Positions 42,318 to 51,264 of a stretch of DNA of 64,000 nt are shown here, in pieces; position 1 is the stretch's first letter; each line of letters opens with the position of its first letter. Under the pieces are notes generated by a model. The model was not told the DNA's origin. It did no database searches and saw only the letters and a program-made list of their open reading frames with translations. The stretch is taken from NCBI GenBank assembly GCA_024399035.1, contig JAKSID010000006.1, positions 1-64,000 on the forward strand. Reading direction: 5' to 3'. Both the position numbers and the translations under genes were made by a program. The stretch comes from Fibrobacter sp. GTDB lineage: Bacteria; Fibrobacterota; Fibrobacteria; Fibrobacterales; Fibrobacteraceae.

Positions 42318-42597
42318 TTAGCAGTGGATGAAAAATTGTAGGCTAGCGTTCGGATGTCGAATCGTTTAGCCTACAAAAATTTTCGTTCATTTATGAATGT
42401 GCCTGCGGAACGAAGGAAAATTGTAGGTCATGACTGCAGTACAGCGAGGTTTGGCCTACACTTCCTCAAAAACGCATCTCATAAAAACAAAAATTTGTGT
42501 GTAAAATTGTAGGCTAGACAACTAGTCAACAGGGTGTTGGCCTACAAAAAAGAAACCCATTTGCAAGAATCGGGAACCTCGGGGGATTCCTCAGGTT
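42318..42597. repeat. Intergenic array of three wide-spaced inverted repeats (TGTAGGC)
   Basis: Between two convergent genes lie three units of the form AAAAT-TGTAGG(C/T)-25 nt-GCCTACA, at 42338-42376, 42423-42461 and 42509-42547. The arms and the 25-nt internal length are conserved; the internal sequence varies. Unit 1 has extended 10-bp arms (TTGTAGGCTA/TAGCCTACAA). Unit starts are 85 and 86 bp apart. The layout matches the array at 4.2 kb but with a different arm sequence. Confidence 0.75.
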
Positions 42598-44559
42598 TTA
42601 TTTTCCGGTAATCTTCTCTACGATTCCGCCGGTTGTCAAGATCTCCGGCAGCACGATCTGCTTGCTTGCATCACCCTTGGGGTAGATGGCGTAGGCGGGC
42701 ACGCCGGACTTGCCCATGCTCTTTAGCAAGGCGTTTACGTCGGGCGTTTCGCGGGTCCAGTCGGCCTTGACGCGGGCGACGTTCAGGCTGTCCATGGCGC
42801 GGGTAAAGTCTTCGCGGTTTAACACGGCGGCTTCGTTTGCCTTGCAGGTCAGGCACCAGTCTGCAGAAACATCAATGAACACGGTGCGTCCGGCCTTGGC
42901 CATTTCCGCAATTAATGCGGGGCTGTAGCGGTACCATCCGTCTTCGGTCATCTGTTCTGCCATGCGGGCGTCAAAGCGGGATTGCACCACTGCGTCGTAG
43001 CGCGGGGCCAGAACTCCGAACCAAACGCCAACAAGCAAAACGGTAGCGCCTGCCGCTACGCTAATTTCTCGAACGAAGGCGACGCCCGGCGGGGCAATCT
43101 TGCCCAAGGCGATACTTGCGATCACAGACAATGCTAGTACGACAATAAACAGTCCCACGCCTTCGCGACCGGCCTGCTCGTTTACAATCCAGAGGAGCCA
43201 TGCCACGGTAGCGAACAAAAGAACGCCCATAACCTTCTGCAGCTTCACCATCCAGGGACCGGGCTTGGGCAAGACCTTCAAGAGGGAGGGGAAGGCGCTA
43301 ACCAAAAGGTAGGGAAATGCAAGGCCAAGGCCTGCTGCGGTAAAGAACAGGAACAGCACCGGGGCGCTTGCGGTAAATGCAAAGCCCATGGCGGTACCAA
43401 GGAAGGGGGCGGAGCAGGGGGTGCTTAAAAGAACCAGCAGGGCGCCTGTAAAGAATGCGCCCACCAGGCCGGACTTTTGGCCTGCGGCATCCATCTTGGT
43501 GGTGGCTGTCCACGGAAGCCAAACTTCGAAAACGCCGAAGAAACTCATGGCGAAAGCGGACAAGATAACGACCATGAAGGCGATGAATCCCGGGCTTTGG
43601 AACTGCATGCCCCAGCCTGCGTTACCGCCGCTGATTTTAATGACGGTGACAATGGCGGCCAACACCCAGAAACTTACCAGGATGCCAGCGGCGGTGCTAA
43701 AGCCCAAGGCAAGCAACTTGCCTCGGCTTTCGCCTGCCTGTTTGATCAGGCTGAACAACTTCAACGAAAGAACAGGCAGAACGCAGGGCATCAAGTTCAA
43801 GATGACTCCGCCCAACAATGCAAAAAGTAAAAGTGCCAGCGTTCCTGCAACACCCTCCGGTGCAGAACTCGCGGCGTTTCCCTCCGGCGCAACTCCTTCG
43901 GCGCTTCCAACGTCCGCGGCGCTTTCTTCCGGTGCAGAACTTTCAGCGTTTGCCGCAGCCCACTGGGCCGCAAGATCTACTCCCTTATTATCGGAGTTTG
44001 CCTGCTCGTTTTTTTTTACAGCAGTTCCGCTTGCGCCGCCAAACTTGTCGTTCAACAAAATCGTCTTTTCTGCCGGAGCCAGGCAGATAGAATTATCGCA
44101 AGCTTGGTAATGGAACGTTACCTTGGTTGTAAGGCTATCGTAGCCCGCAACTACGCTGTCGATGGGCAGTTCCACTTGGAAATTTCCGCGGAATACCAGG
44201 TTCTCCAAGTCCAATGCCTCGCTGTATTCCTTAATGGGCTTGGGCCACTTGGGCTCGCCAAAGAAAATGCCCTGGGCTTCCACGTCAATGGAAGATGGCT
44301 TCAAGAATTCTTCGGCAGCGATATTGGCGTTAACATGCCAGTTGTCGGGAATGATAATGTTGACAATCAGCTTGGAATCTGCCTTCAGTTCGCCTACGGA
44401 ATAGTCCATCCATATTTCCGGAGGAGGCATTCCGTTCATGTTGAATTCCTGAGCGGAGGTTGTCAAGGGTAAGATCAATAAAAAGGCCAGGAACAATGCA
44501 TTTTGCAAACAATTGTTGGCAAAATTTCTAGAGCCCTTTTTTTTCACGTTCAATTTCAT
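42598..44559 (-). CDS. dsbD: Thiol:disulfide interchange protein DsbD
   Basis: A 653-residue inner-membrane electron transporter that moves reducing power from cytosolic thioredoxin to periplasmic disulfide proteins. Order: signal peptide (to about 36); periplasmic alpha domain with Cys154 and Cys159 (CDNSIC); a Ser/Ala/Glu-rich linker (about 180-236); an eight-helix membrane domain with the redox pair Cys259 (LMPCVLP) and Cys382 (LLSTPCSAPF); and a C-terminal thioredoxin-like gamma domain with Cys569/Cys572 (DWCLTC). All six cysteines expected for a working relay are present. It diverges from the sigma-factor gene with only 51 bp between starts. Confidence 0.93.
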   Translation of the reverse strand: MKLNVKKKGSRNFANNCLQNALFLAFLLILPLTTSAQEFNMNGMPPPEIWMDYSVGELKADSKLIVNIIIPDNWHVNANIAAEEFLKPSSIDVEAQGIFFGEPKWPKPIKEYSEALDLENLVFRGNFQVELPIDSVVAGYDSLTTKVTFHYQACDNSICLAPAEKTILLNDKFGGASGTAVKKNEQANSDNKGVDLAAQWAAANAESSAPEESAADVGSAEGVAPEGNAASSAPEGVAGTLALLLFALLGGVILNLMPCVLPVLSLKLFSLIKQAGESRGKLLALGFSTAAGILVSFWVLAAIVTVIKISGGNAGWGMQFQSPGFIAFMVVILSAFAMSFFGVFEVWLPWTATTKMDAAGQKSGLVGAFFTGALLVLLSTPCSAPFLGTAMGFAFTASAPVLFLFFTAAGLGLAFPYLLVSAFPSLLKVLPKPGPWMVKLQKVMGVLLFATVAWLLWIVNEQAGREGVGLFIVVLALSVIASIALGKIAPPGVAFVREISVAAGATVLLVGVWFGVLAPRYDAVVQSRFDARMAEQMTEDGWYRYSPALIAEMAKAGRTVFIDVSADWCLTCKANEAAVLNREDFTRAMDSLNVARVKADWTRETPDVNALLKSMGKSGVPAYAIYPKGDASKQIVLPEILTTGGIVEKITGK

Positions 44560-44610
44560 AAATTATCACCCAACTGAAAGACCGCTGTCAAAATTCTCGT
44601 GTTTTCTTAT

Positions 44611-45216
44611 ATGGATAACCAAAGAATTTTTACAGAACCAAATCAAAAACTCGAAAGCGTTTGGAAGGAAAACGCAACACAAATCTATAAACTTTGTTCT
44701 TGCAAGAGTAATTCTCCCGAGGCGGCTGATGACCTTTTTCAGGATGTTGCCTTGAAATTTTGCAAAAACGCCAGCACCCTGAATCTGGACGAGCCCATGT
44801 TCCACTGGTTTTCTGTGGTGGTGAAAAATGCCCATCACGACCAGTTTAGAAGGCTGTTTCACGAAACGCCCTTTTCCAACCTCGCAGAAAAGCAGGCCTC
44901 TTACGATGTTTTTCCTGTGGCATCCTCGTGCCACCTCAATGATGATATAAGGCAGACCCAGGTTGAAAAGGGCTTGAACTACCTTATGTCGGAGTTGTCT
45001 GGGTTTGAGAAAACATCTATTGAACTCACCTACATCGATGGCATGTCCCTAGATGAGGCTAGCGCTTGTCAACGGGTTTCTAGGCGCGTTTTGACAAAAA
45101 GGCGTCGCAGGGCCTTTTTGAAAATGCGGAAAAAGAGGGAGGATCAGGAAGTGTTGATAAAAAAGAACAACGCTCTGGCACAAATTTTGGATGTAATTAC
45201 AACGCAGGCGGGTTAA
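44611..45216 (+). CDS. ECF-type RNA polymerase sigma factor
   Basis: A 201-residue sigma-70-family factor with region 2 at about 20-85 (EAADDLFQDVALKFCKN; WFSVVVKNAHHDQFRR) and region 4 at about 120-175 (LSGFEKTSIELTYIDGMSLDEASACQRVSRRVL), with a very basic tail. No region 1.1 or 3, as expected for ECF sigma factors. No anti-sigma factor gene follows. Instead the operon continues with a secreted beta-propeller-like protein, a lipoprotein and cca. ATG 44611 is preferred over an upstream GTG. Confidence 0.85.
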   Translation: MDNQRIFTEPNQKLESVWKENATQIYKLCSCKSNSPEAADDLFQDVALKFCKNASTLNLDEPMFHWFSVVVKNAHHDQFRRLFHETPFSNLAEKQASYDVFPVASSCHLNDDIRQTQVEKGLNYLMSELSGFEKTSIELTYIDGMSLDEASACQRVSRRVLTKRRRRAFLKMRKKREDQEVLIKKNNALAQILDVITTQAG

Positions 45217-45234
45217 ATTTCGTAATTTTTGAGG

Positions 45235-47298
45235 GTGAAGATAATTCCCCGCATTTTTGTTGTCCTGTTTTTGATCACCCAGGTGATGGCTGCCGATATT
45301 TGGCAGTCTACTTCCAATCCGTTCCCTATTTACGATGGGGTTCCTTACGGAGCAGGAGTAATGCTTGCTACAGGTGGTGGAATTCGTTACAGGTCATTGA
45401 ATGACGATCAAATGTTCCATTCCGAAGATGGTCTGGAAACATCTAAGTTTTCGTCTATTGCAGCAACAAAGGGTGGCCTTCTCGCTATTTCTGAGTTTGG
45501 TCAGATTGCGGTTTACGTGGATGCCAGGAATGCATGGCGTGTCATGAATCGTTCTTATGTGTCGAATAAGTCTCATGTGGTGGCTGGTTCTGCGGCTAGT
45601 GCCGAATTTGTTTTGGTGATACCCTTTGAAGACCGTCTCGCCTTTTTTGACATTCATAAGGAATCATCTATTATCACCATTAATCGCATTGGCTCAAAGT
45701 CTCTGGTAGACGATGGCGTTACCCGTGTGGCCATTCATGGCGATTCCCTTTACGTGCGTCTAAAATCCGAGGTCTATGCACGTAAGATGAATTGGAACGA
45801 TATGATGCAGGATGCTCGCTTGAATGATCCGGAGTCCTGGATAAAACAGGATCCTTCTGCTGATATTGAAGGACTGGACCTGCGAGACTCTGTGTGGACC
45901 ATTGAAGCAAATAATGGTTCATTTGAAATGACTAGTGAAAGTATCCACTACGTGAATGGCTCGCAAAGGGAAGACTTGTCTAAACGAGATGACATCCAGA
46001 TGCACTCTTTTTATGAAGTGACGAATATGCCGAACGGTGGTTTTCTTGCCGCTACGACTTATGGAAAGTTTGGGGCAAGTGAAGCGGTCCACTGGTGGGT
46101 TTCCAGCTTTGCTTACGATGGATATGGAAGTAACGAAGCTGCATCCAACTTGCGAATGAAGACTTTGTCCGTTTTGCCTAATGGCTATATCTTCTTCCAT
46201 CCCTGGGGCCAGGGCTTCTTTATCTTTGAAAAAGACGGCAACGAAATGGTCTATGCTTTCAAGCCAAGTTCAGGTCATTGCTTTGATGAATTTGTTGATA
46301 ATTTCCCGGTGGCGTTCTCGTCTATTCCTGCTCCGGATGGATCCGGCTTTTTGACAGCATCGTTGAGCAACGATGGATACAGCCTTGTTTACTTTACAAA
46401 GAATGGTGAGGTGCATTGCGCCAAGAATATCGGCTCTACGATTGCCGGCGGGCCTATGTATGCAAAAATCGATGATGACGGTTCCTGGGTTGTATACGTG
46501 GGAACAAAGGAAAGCTTTGGTTATGGTGAAGAGGGCGGTCTGGATATTGTTCGTTTCTCTGCTCCCAAGTCCAATGGTAATGAGTTAGTAAATGTGAAGG
46601 TTAAGTCCGTGAACGGTATTCATCCGTCTCCTTCCGATGCTGCATATGATTCTGTAGGAAATCGTCTTTGGTTGGTATCTTCCTCCATGATTGCCTATTA
46701 TGACGAGGAGTCTGATACTTTGCTTTCTCCCACATCCATTAATGGCGTGCTTGGTGCAGATTTTACTTCTATTGAAGCAGATGTGCACGGAAATCTGTGG
46801 GTTGGTTCATCGAACCAGGGTGTCTTTAGGCTTTCTCTCAAGGGCAAGTCTCCGGATTCCTTGTCCACCATTCGATATACAACGAAAAATGGATTGTTCG
46901 ATGACGACGTGAAGGATTTGGCTATTGACCCTGTCCTTGGTGTTGCCTGCTTTGCCCATGAAAATGGTATGTCCTGCGTAACGCGTAATGACCTGAAACG
47001 GGCCAAGGGAAATATGACGGACTCAGCAAAGGCGGATGTGGCTGCCTATCCGATTCCTTTCCGACCCAAGATTCATCGGGCATTTATCATTGAGAATATC
47101 GCTGAAAACGCCTCTGTCAGTATCTATAATAGGGGCGGTGCCTTAATCCAGTATTTCCATGGCGAAGACGTCTATGGAGGCCGTATCGATTGGGATGGTA
47201 TGGGCAAGGATGGCAAGCTTGTGACTCCGGGCGTGTACTATTATGTGGTAAAGTCGCCTACCAAGACTAAGAAGGGTAAGTTCATCGTTATCCACTAG
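45235..47298 (+). CDS. Secreted beta-propeller-like protein with FlgD-like C-terminal domain
   Basis: A 687-residue exported protein with signal peptide (MKIIPRIFVVLFLITQVMA). The body is built of repeated beta-strand units; the best resolved is FTSIEADVHGNLWVGSSNQGVFRL near residue 520, typical of two-component-regulator-propeller blades. The last 75 residues (ASVSIYNRGGALIQYFHG; WDGMGKDGKLVTPGVYYYVVKS) fit a FlgD-Ig/T9SS type-B-like domain. The layout recalls the T9SS accessory protein PorZ, but that is only an analogy. The start is uncertain: GTG 45235 gives a better signal peptide than TTG 45229; neither has a ribosome site. Confidence 0.65.
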   Translation: MKIIPRIFVVLFLITQVMAADIWQSTSNPFPIYDGVPYGAGVMLATGGGIRYRSLNDDQMFHSEDGLETSKFSSIAATKGGLLAISEFGQIAVYVDARNAWRVMNRSYVSNKSHVVAGSAASAEFVLVIPFEDRLAFFDIHKESSIITINRIGSKSLVDDGVTRVAIHGDSLYVRLKSEVYARKMNWNDMMQDARLNDPESWIKQDPSADIEGLDLRDSVWTIEANNGSFEMTSESIHYVNGSQREDLSKRDDIQMHSFYEVTNMPNGGFLAATTYGKFGASEAVHWWVSSFAYDGYGSNEAASNLRMKTLSVLPNGYIFFHPWGQGFFIFEKDGNEMVYAFKPSSGHCFDEFVDNFPVAFSSIPAPDGSGFLTASLSNDGYSLVYFTKNGEVHCAKNIGSTIAGGPMYAKIDDDGSWVVYVGTKESFGYGEEGGLDIVRFSAPKSNGNELVNVKVKSVNGIHPSPSDAAYDSVGNRLWLVSSSMIAYYDEESDTLLSPTSINGVLGADFTSIEADVHGNLWVGSSNQGVFRLSLKGKSPDSLSTIRYTTKNGLFDDDVKDLAIDPVLGVACFAHENGMSCVTRNDLKRAKGNMTDSAKADVAAYPIPFRPKIHRAFIIENIAENASVSIYNRGGALIQYFHGEDVYGGRIDWDGMGKDGKLVTPGVYYYVVKSPTKTKKGKFIVIH

Positions 47299-47307
47299 AA
47301 AGGTTTT

Positions 47308-47712
47308 ATGAAAAAGTTTTTCGTCTTGTTTGTTATTGCTGTTACTGCACTTCTTGTTTCTTGCGCAGGAGAAAGGCAGGGCATGGTATGTGAAGAGATT
47401 GAGTATCGACTGAACACCCAGACATACACTCCGGATCAGCGTGCCTTTATGGAAGATGAACTTCAGTCTTGTCGTGCCGAGGAGGCTCAAAAGAAGAATG
47501 AGTCTGCCGCTACCCGCAAGAGCATCTACGACCGTTATGCCGCAAGCGACAGCACGGCAAAGACTTCCGATGAACCTCGGGATGTTTCTGTGTCCGAGGC
47601 GCTAAAGGATTCCTCTGGCGTTGAGACAGAAAGTATCTATGACCGTTATTCTAACAAGAATTCCGAAGCTTCCGCTGACACGTCAGCGAACGAAGTCTCG
47701 AACTTTCAGTAG
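47308..47712 (+). CDS. Small lipoprotein of unknown function with repeated SIYDRY motif
   Basis: A 134-residue lipoprotein (lipobox LLVSC, Cys19) whose mature part is hydrophilic and Ser/Glu/Asp-rich. The hexapeptide SIYDRY occurs twice, each followed by a Ser/Ala/Thr-rich stretch. Two mature-region cysteines (MVCEEIEYRL; LQSCRAEE) could pair. It is 9 bp after the propeller gene and 12 bp before cca, so it is in the sigma-factor operon. No family recognised. Confidence 0.7.
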   Translation: MKKFFVLFVIAVTALLVSCAGERQGMVCEEIEYRLNTQTYTPDQRAFMEDELQSCRAEEAQKKNESAATRKSIYDRYAASDSTAKTSDEPRDVSVSEALKDSSGVETESIYDRYSNKNSEASADTSANEVSNFQ

Positions 47713-47724
47713 TAAGGTTTCAAA

Positions 47725-49080
47725 ATGGCTGTAGTGCAAACTCTTGCTGGCGAAAATTTTGAACCGGAACTTCCGAAGCGCTTGCTTAAAATTGCAGAGG
47801 ACATCGTTGCTGCCGGTGGCCGCGCCTATCTTGTGGGCGGCTGGGTTCGCGATGCCCTCCTCGGCAAGAACTGCCGCGATTACGATGTAGAAGTCTACGA
47901 CCTGGAGCAGGATCAGCTGCTGCCCATTCTTTCCAAGTACGGCAAGACCAATCTTGTGGGAAAGGCCTTTGGCGTTATCCACCTTTCCATGAAGGGCGAG
48001 TCCTTGGACTTTTCTTTCCCCCGTACAGAGAGCAAGGTGGGTTACGGCCATAAGGGTTTTGTGGTTCATACCGACGCCAAGCTGAGTTTTAAGGAGGCCG
48101 CCCTCCGCCGTGACTTTACCATCAACGCCATGGGCATGGAACTTCCGGACCTTAAGCTTTGCGATCCCTATGGTGGCATCGAGGATTTGAAGAACCGTTG
48201 CCTGCGTCATGTGGGGCCTGCTTTTGCCGAGGATTCCCTCCGCATTTTGCGCGGTGTGCAGTTCGCCAGCCGATTCGTACTGAATCTTGCGCCCGAGACA
48301 GTGGAAATGTGCCGCACCTTGTCTTTGGACGACTTGAGCATCGAACGCCTTTTCGAAGAATTCAAGAAGTGGCTGTTAAAGCCGGGCAAGCCGTCCCTGG
48401 GCCTAAAGGCCTTTTTGGATATTAAGCTGGATGAATATTTCCCGGAGGTATCGCCTTTTACCAGTGCGTCGTCCGCTAGCGTGTCTTCTGCTGACGCATC
48501 CCGTGAGGAAGGTTGGAATATCCTGGGGCAACTTCTGGATTCCATGGCTAGCAACCGTGATGGTCTTACGGATGAAGAAGCTTCTGAACTTGCCTTTGCC
48601 GCATTGCTTTCTGGAAACGCTTTCCCGGGTTGTAGCTCCGAGAATGTGAAGGACGTTGCCAACAAGTTCCTTGCCCGCATTACAAACGAAATTCACCTGG
48701 TGCGTAAGGTTCCCGAAATCCTCAAGTGCTATAGCGAACTGGATTTTGAGACTGTTCCCTCGGCTCCCGTACTGCGTCGCCTGGCGGTTCGTCTGGACGG
48801 TTTAAAACTTTTGACCCTGCTGGTAAAATCCACCCCCGCGCCTTTATTCAAGTCCGCCACCTTCGCCGACGCCCTTCTGCAGGCCGCCCGCGACTTAGAC
48901 TTGTTTAACGCAGCGCCCCAGCCTTTCCTTACAGGTAAGATGCTGCTGGATCTAGGCGTCAAGCCCGGCAAGCAAATGGGTGAAATCATTAAGAAAAGTT
49001 TTGAACTTCAGTTGGATGGCGAACTGGCCGATGCTGCTGCCGCCCTTGTCTGGGCCAAGGCCGAAATTACTTCCACCTAA
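47725..49080 (+). CDS. cca: CCA tRNA nucleotidyltransferase
   Basis: A 451-residue class II nucleotidyltransferase that adds or repairs the tRNA 3' CCA end (or a related poly(A) polymerase). The nucleotidyltransferase head carries LVGGWVRDALLG and the metal-binding RDYDVEVYD (Asp52, Asp54), then GKAFGVIHL, ALRRDFTINAMGMEL and the RNA-binding SLRILRGVQFASRF. The C-terminal half is helical, with a Ser/Ala-rich insertion near residue 250. Its last 14 bp overlap the convergent glycosyltransferase gene, so there is no room for a terminator between them. Confidence 0.93.
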   Translation: MAVVQTLAGENFEPELPKRLLKIAEDIVAAGGRAYLVGGWVRDALLGKNCRDYDVEVYDLEQDQLLPILSKYGKTNLVGKAFGVIHLSMKGESLDFSFPRTESKVGYGHKGFVVHTDAKLSFKEAALRRDFTINAMGMELPDLKLCDPYGGIEDLKNRCLRHVGPAFAEDSLRILRGVQFASRFVLNLAPETVEMCRTLSLDDLSIERLFEEFKKWLLKPGKPSLGLKAFLDIKLDEYFPEVSPFTSASSASVSSADASREEGWNILGQLLDSMASNRDGLTDEEASELAFAALLSGNAFPGCSSENVKDVANKFLARITNEIHLVRKVPEILKCYSELDFETVPSAPVLRRLAVRLDGLKLLTLLVKSTPAPLFKSATFADALLQAARDLDLFNAAPQPFLTGKMLLDLGVKPGKQMGEIIKKSFELQLDGELADAAAALVWAKAEITST

Positions 49081-50170
49081 ATGCGCCCGTGATTCCTGCA
49101 GGCACGCAGAATACGATCATCGGAATCTGAATCAGTTCCGTGGGAATAAAGAAGAACATCTGACGCTTGGTGTGGAGCTTTGCAGCGGCAATGCTTAAGA
49201 AAACGAAGTCCACAATAACCTTGGGCAGAATAGAGAATACGCACCACTGCCAAGGGCAATCCAAAAGCAAAACGCACCAGGGGCTAATGAACATCCAGAT
49301 ATAGTAGGTGTAGATCAGTGTCAGCAAGAAAATGTATGCCTTGCTTTCGTAGCTGGTTCCGTTACTACTCCAGCGCGCGCGCTGGTTAAATAACTGCTTC
49401 CAGGTATCGACAGGGGCTGTTTCAATGACAGCGTCCTTGTCCAGGTTGTAGCAGACTTTGGTGCCGGGGATCTTCATCATCTTGTGGATGAGCATGTCGT
49501 CGTCACCGCTACTCAGGTTGATCAAGTCGCCAAAGCCACCCACCTGGAAGAAAAGATCTTTTTTGTAGGCCAGGCATGCGGCACTTGCCACAATGGGGTG
49601 GCCCCAGCTAAAGCCTGCGCCTTCCATAGCGGTGTAGCCCAGGGTTTCCAGCTTCTGGAAAAGGTGGGGCATGGTGCGGCTGCCGTTGTTCTGTTTGGGG
49701 CCTTGCACAATGCAGATTCCGTCTACAAAGCGGCCTGCCATAGAGGTAATCCAGCTCTTGCGGGGCAGGCAGTCGGCATCCATGGTCAAAAGAATTTCGT
49801 TATTTGCAATCTTGAAGGCGCTTTCCAGGGCACGCTTCTTGGGGCTTGCAATCTGGGGCAGGTCCTGGGAAAGGCTGAGTACGCGGAACCTGGGGTGGTC
49901 CTTTGCAAAGTTTTCAAGGATTTCCTTGGTGCGGTCCGTAGAGCGGTCGTCTACGCAAATCACTTCCCATTCGCCGGCATAATCCTGGGCGGCCAGGGCT
50001 TCAAGGGTTCTCTGGGCGAATTCTTCTTCGTTGCGCATGGGCACCACCACCGTTACGCTTGGGGTCGCCTTAGGGCCCTTGTAACGATGCGTGCGAATAA
50101 GTCCTATGATAAAGAATAGGAACAAAAGCGAATAAATCGCTGTTAAGCATGCAATGAGAATGCCACCCAT
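49067..50170 (-). CDS. GT2-family membrane glycosyltransferase
   Basis: A 367-residue processive-type glycosyltransferase. An N-terminal membrane helix (ILIACLTAIYSLLFLFFIIGLI) precedes a GT-A domain (about 37-270) with PSVTVVVPMRNEEE, CVDDRSTDRT, the metal-binding TMDADCLP and the acceptor-site QRARW. Three or four membrane helices follow (residues about 285-355). Such proteins make surface polysaccharides or glycolipids. It lies alone between convergent cca and divergent lpxA. The leader contains a TCTAATTTAG box close to the ATG. Confidence 0.85.
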   Translation of the reverse strand: MGGILIACLTAIYSLLFLFFIIGLIRTHRYKGPKATPSVTVVVPMRNEEEFAQRTLEALAAQDYAGEWEVICVDDRSTDRTKEILENFAKDHPRFRVLSLSQDLPQIASPKKRALESAFKIANNEILLTMDADCLPRKSWITSMAGRFVDGICIVQGPKQNNGSRTMPHLFQKLETLGYTAMEGAGFSWGHPIVASAACLAYKKDLFFQVGGFGDLINLSSGDDDMLIHKMMKIPGTKVCYNLDKDAVIETAPVDTWKQLFNQRARWSSNGTSYESKAYIFLLTLIYTYYIWMFISPWCVLLLDCPWQWCVFSILPKVIVDFVFLSIAAAKLHTKRQMFFFIPTELIQIPMIVFCVPAGITGAFRWK

Positions 50171-50241
50171 AGTGACCCTAAATTAGAAAAAAGGGAATTT
50201 GCCATCGGCTTTACTTTATCCTTTTTTGCTATTTTCAGGCC

Positions 50242-51009
50242 ATGATTCATCCTTCCGCCCTTGTTCATCCTTCTGCAAAAGTTCACGAAACGGCAATTGT
50301 CGGCCCGTGGTGTCTTGTGGATGAGGGGGCTGAAATCGGTGAGAATGTTCGCCTTGAAAGCCGAGTGCACGTCTATGGCGGTGTAAAGATCGGCGCAAAT
50401 ACCCGTGTTTTTGACGGTGCAGTTCTTGGCGCTCCTCCTCAGGATTTGAAATACGCCGGTGAGGCAACCCGTCTAGAAATCGGCGACGGCTGCACTATCC
50501 GCGAGTACTGTACCTTGAACCGAGGCACCGTACAGGGCGGTGGCTGTACCCGCGTTGCAGACAAAGTATTGATCATGGCTTACTCCCACGTAGGTCATGA
50601 TTGCCAGATTGGCCGTGGAGTGGTCATTGCAAACGGCTGCCAGCTGGGCGGTCATGTACGCATTGGCGAGTACGCTACCATCGGCGGCGTTACGGCTATC
50701 CAGCAGCGCAATCAGGTTGGCGCCTACGCTTTCGTGGGCGGTACCTACAAGGTAGACAAGGACGTTCCGCCCTGCAGCAAGGCTTTCGGTACCCCCATCC
50801 GCTTCGGCGCCTTGAACCTCCATGCCTTGCGCCTCCATCCCGAGGAATTTCCCCAGTCCCGTATCGAGTTCTTTGAAAAGGCTTTCCGCGATCTTTACCG
50901 CGGTAAGCGCCCTATGGCCGAAATCATCGAAGAACTGAAAAAAGGCCCGGAACCTTTGTTCCAAGCCTTTTTCGATGAACATTGGGGCGGTACTATAATT
51001 CGTCCGTAA
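50242..51009 (+). CDS. lpxA: Acyl-ACP--UDP-N-acetylglucosamine O-acyltransferase
   Basis: A 255-residue enzyme of the first step of lipid A synthesis, forming UDP-3-O-acyl-GlcNAc. Hexapeptide repeats of the left-handed beta-helix run from residue 2 to about 185 (IHPSALVHPSAKVHETAIVGPW...), with the signatures GAPPQDLKY, EYCTLNRGT and AYSHVGHDC containing the catalytic His. The C-terminal helices (LNLHALRLHPEEFPQSRIEFFEKAFRDLYR) are typical. It shows that the organism makes lipid A and so has an outer membrane. lpxB, lpxD and fabZ are not adjacent. Confidence 0.95.
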   Translation: MIHPSALVHPSAKVHETAIVGPWCLVDEGAEIGENVRLESRVHVYGGVKIGANTRVFDGAVLGAPPQDLKYAGEATRLEIGDGCTIREYCTLNRGTVQGGGCTRVADKVLIMAYSHVGHDCQIGRGVVIANGCQLGGHVRIGEYATIGGVTAIQQRNQVGAYAFVGGTYKVDKDVPPCSKAFGTPIRFGALNLHALRLHPEEFPQSRIEFFEKAFRDLYRGKRPMAEIIEELKKGPEPLFQAFFDEHWGGTIIRP

Positions 51010-51085
51010 TATGATGCAAAGGGGTTCCCACACGTCCACATAGTGGATGAAGCATTTGTTAGTGCTCATTAGCCTGGACCCCCGA

Positions 51086-51243
51086 ACTCACAAAAGTCCG
51101 CTCTGGCGAACGGACTTTTTCTCGTGTTCTGAGCGGCGGAAACACACTTAGGAATTTATTCCTTAGTGTGGCCGGTCCCCGAAGGTGGAGGAGCAAACTC
51201 CCTGCTCAGGGGGCCCCTGCCCCTAAATATGTTTCGGTAGGGA
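51086..51243 (+). repeat. Dispersed gene-end repeat, copy 2
   Basis: Plus-strand counterpart of the minus-strand copy at 16595-16820, nearly identical through GTTCTGAGCGGCGGAAAC, the CACACTTAGGAAT/ATTCCTTAGTGTG hairpin and GGCCGGTCCCCGAA. A block of about 70 bp present in copy 1 before GTTTCGGTAGGG is missing. Confidence 0.8.
51093..51121 (+). terminator. Rho-independent terminator inside repeat copy 2
   Basis: AAAAGTCCG/CGGACTTTTT stem with an 11-nt loop, about 85 bp downstream of lpxA; it is the first element of the dispersed repeat. Confidence 0.8.
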
Positions 51244-51264
51244 AGTTTGCCCACCTTTGAATCA

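Larger units (their letters stand above)
51010..51264. other. Intergenic region with repeat copy 2
   Basis: The 255-bp region between convergent lpxA and the GH5 gene consists mostly of the dispersed gene-end repeat (51086-51243), including the lpxA terminator at 51093-51121. No coding sequence. Confidence 0.6.

Noticed and set aside
42332-42550. Integron attC sites
   Set aside because: Arms lack the GTTRRRY and RYYYAAC core sites, and no integrase or promoterless cassette genes are present.
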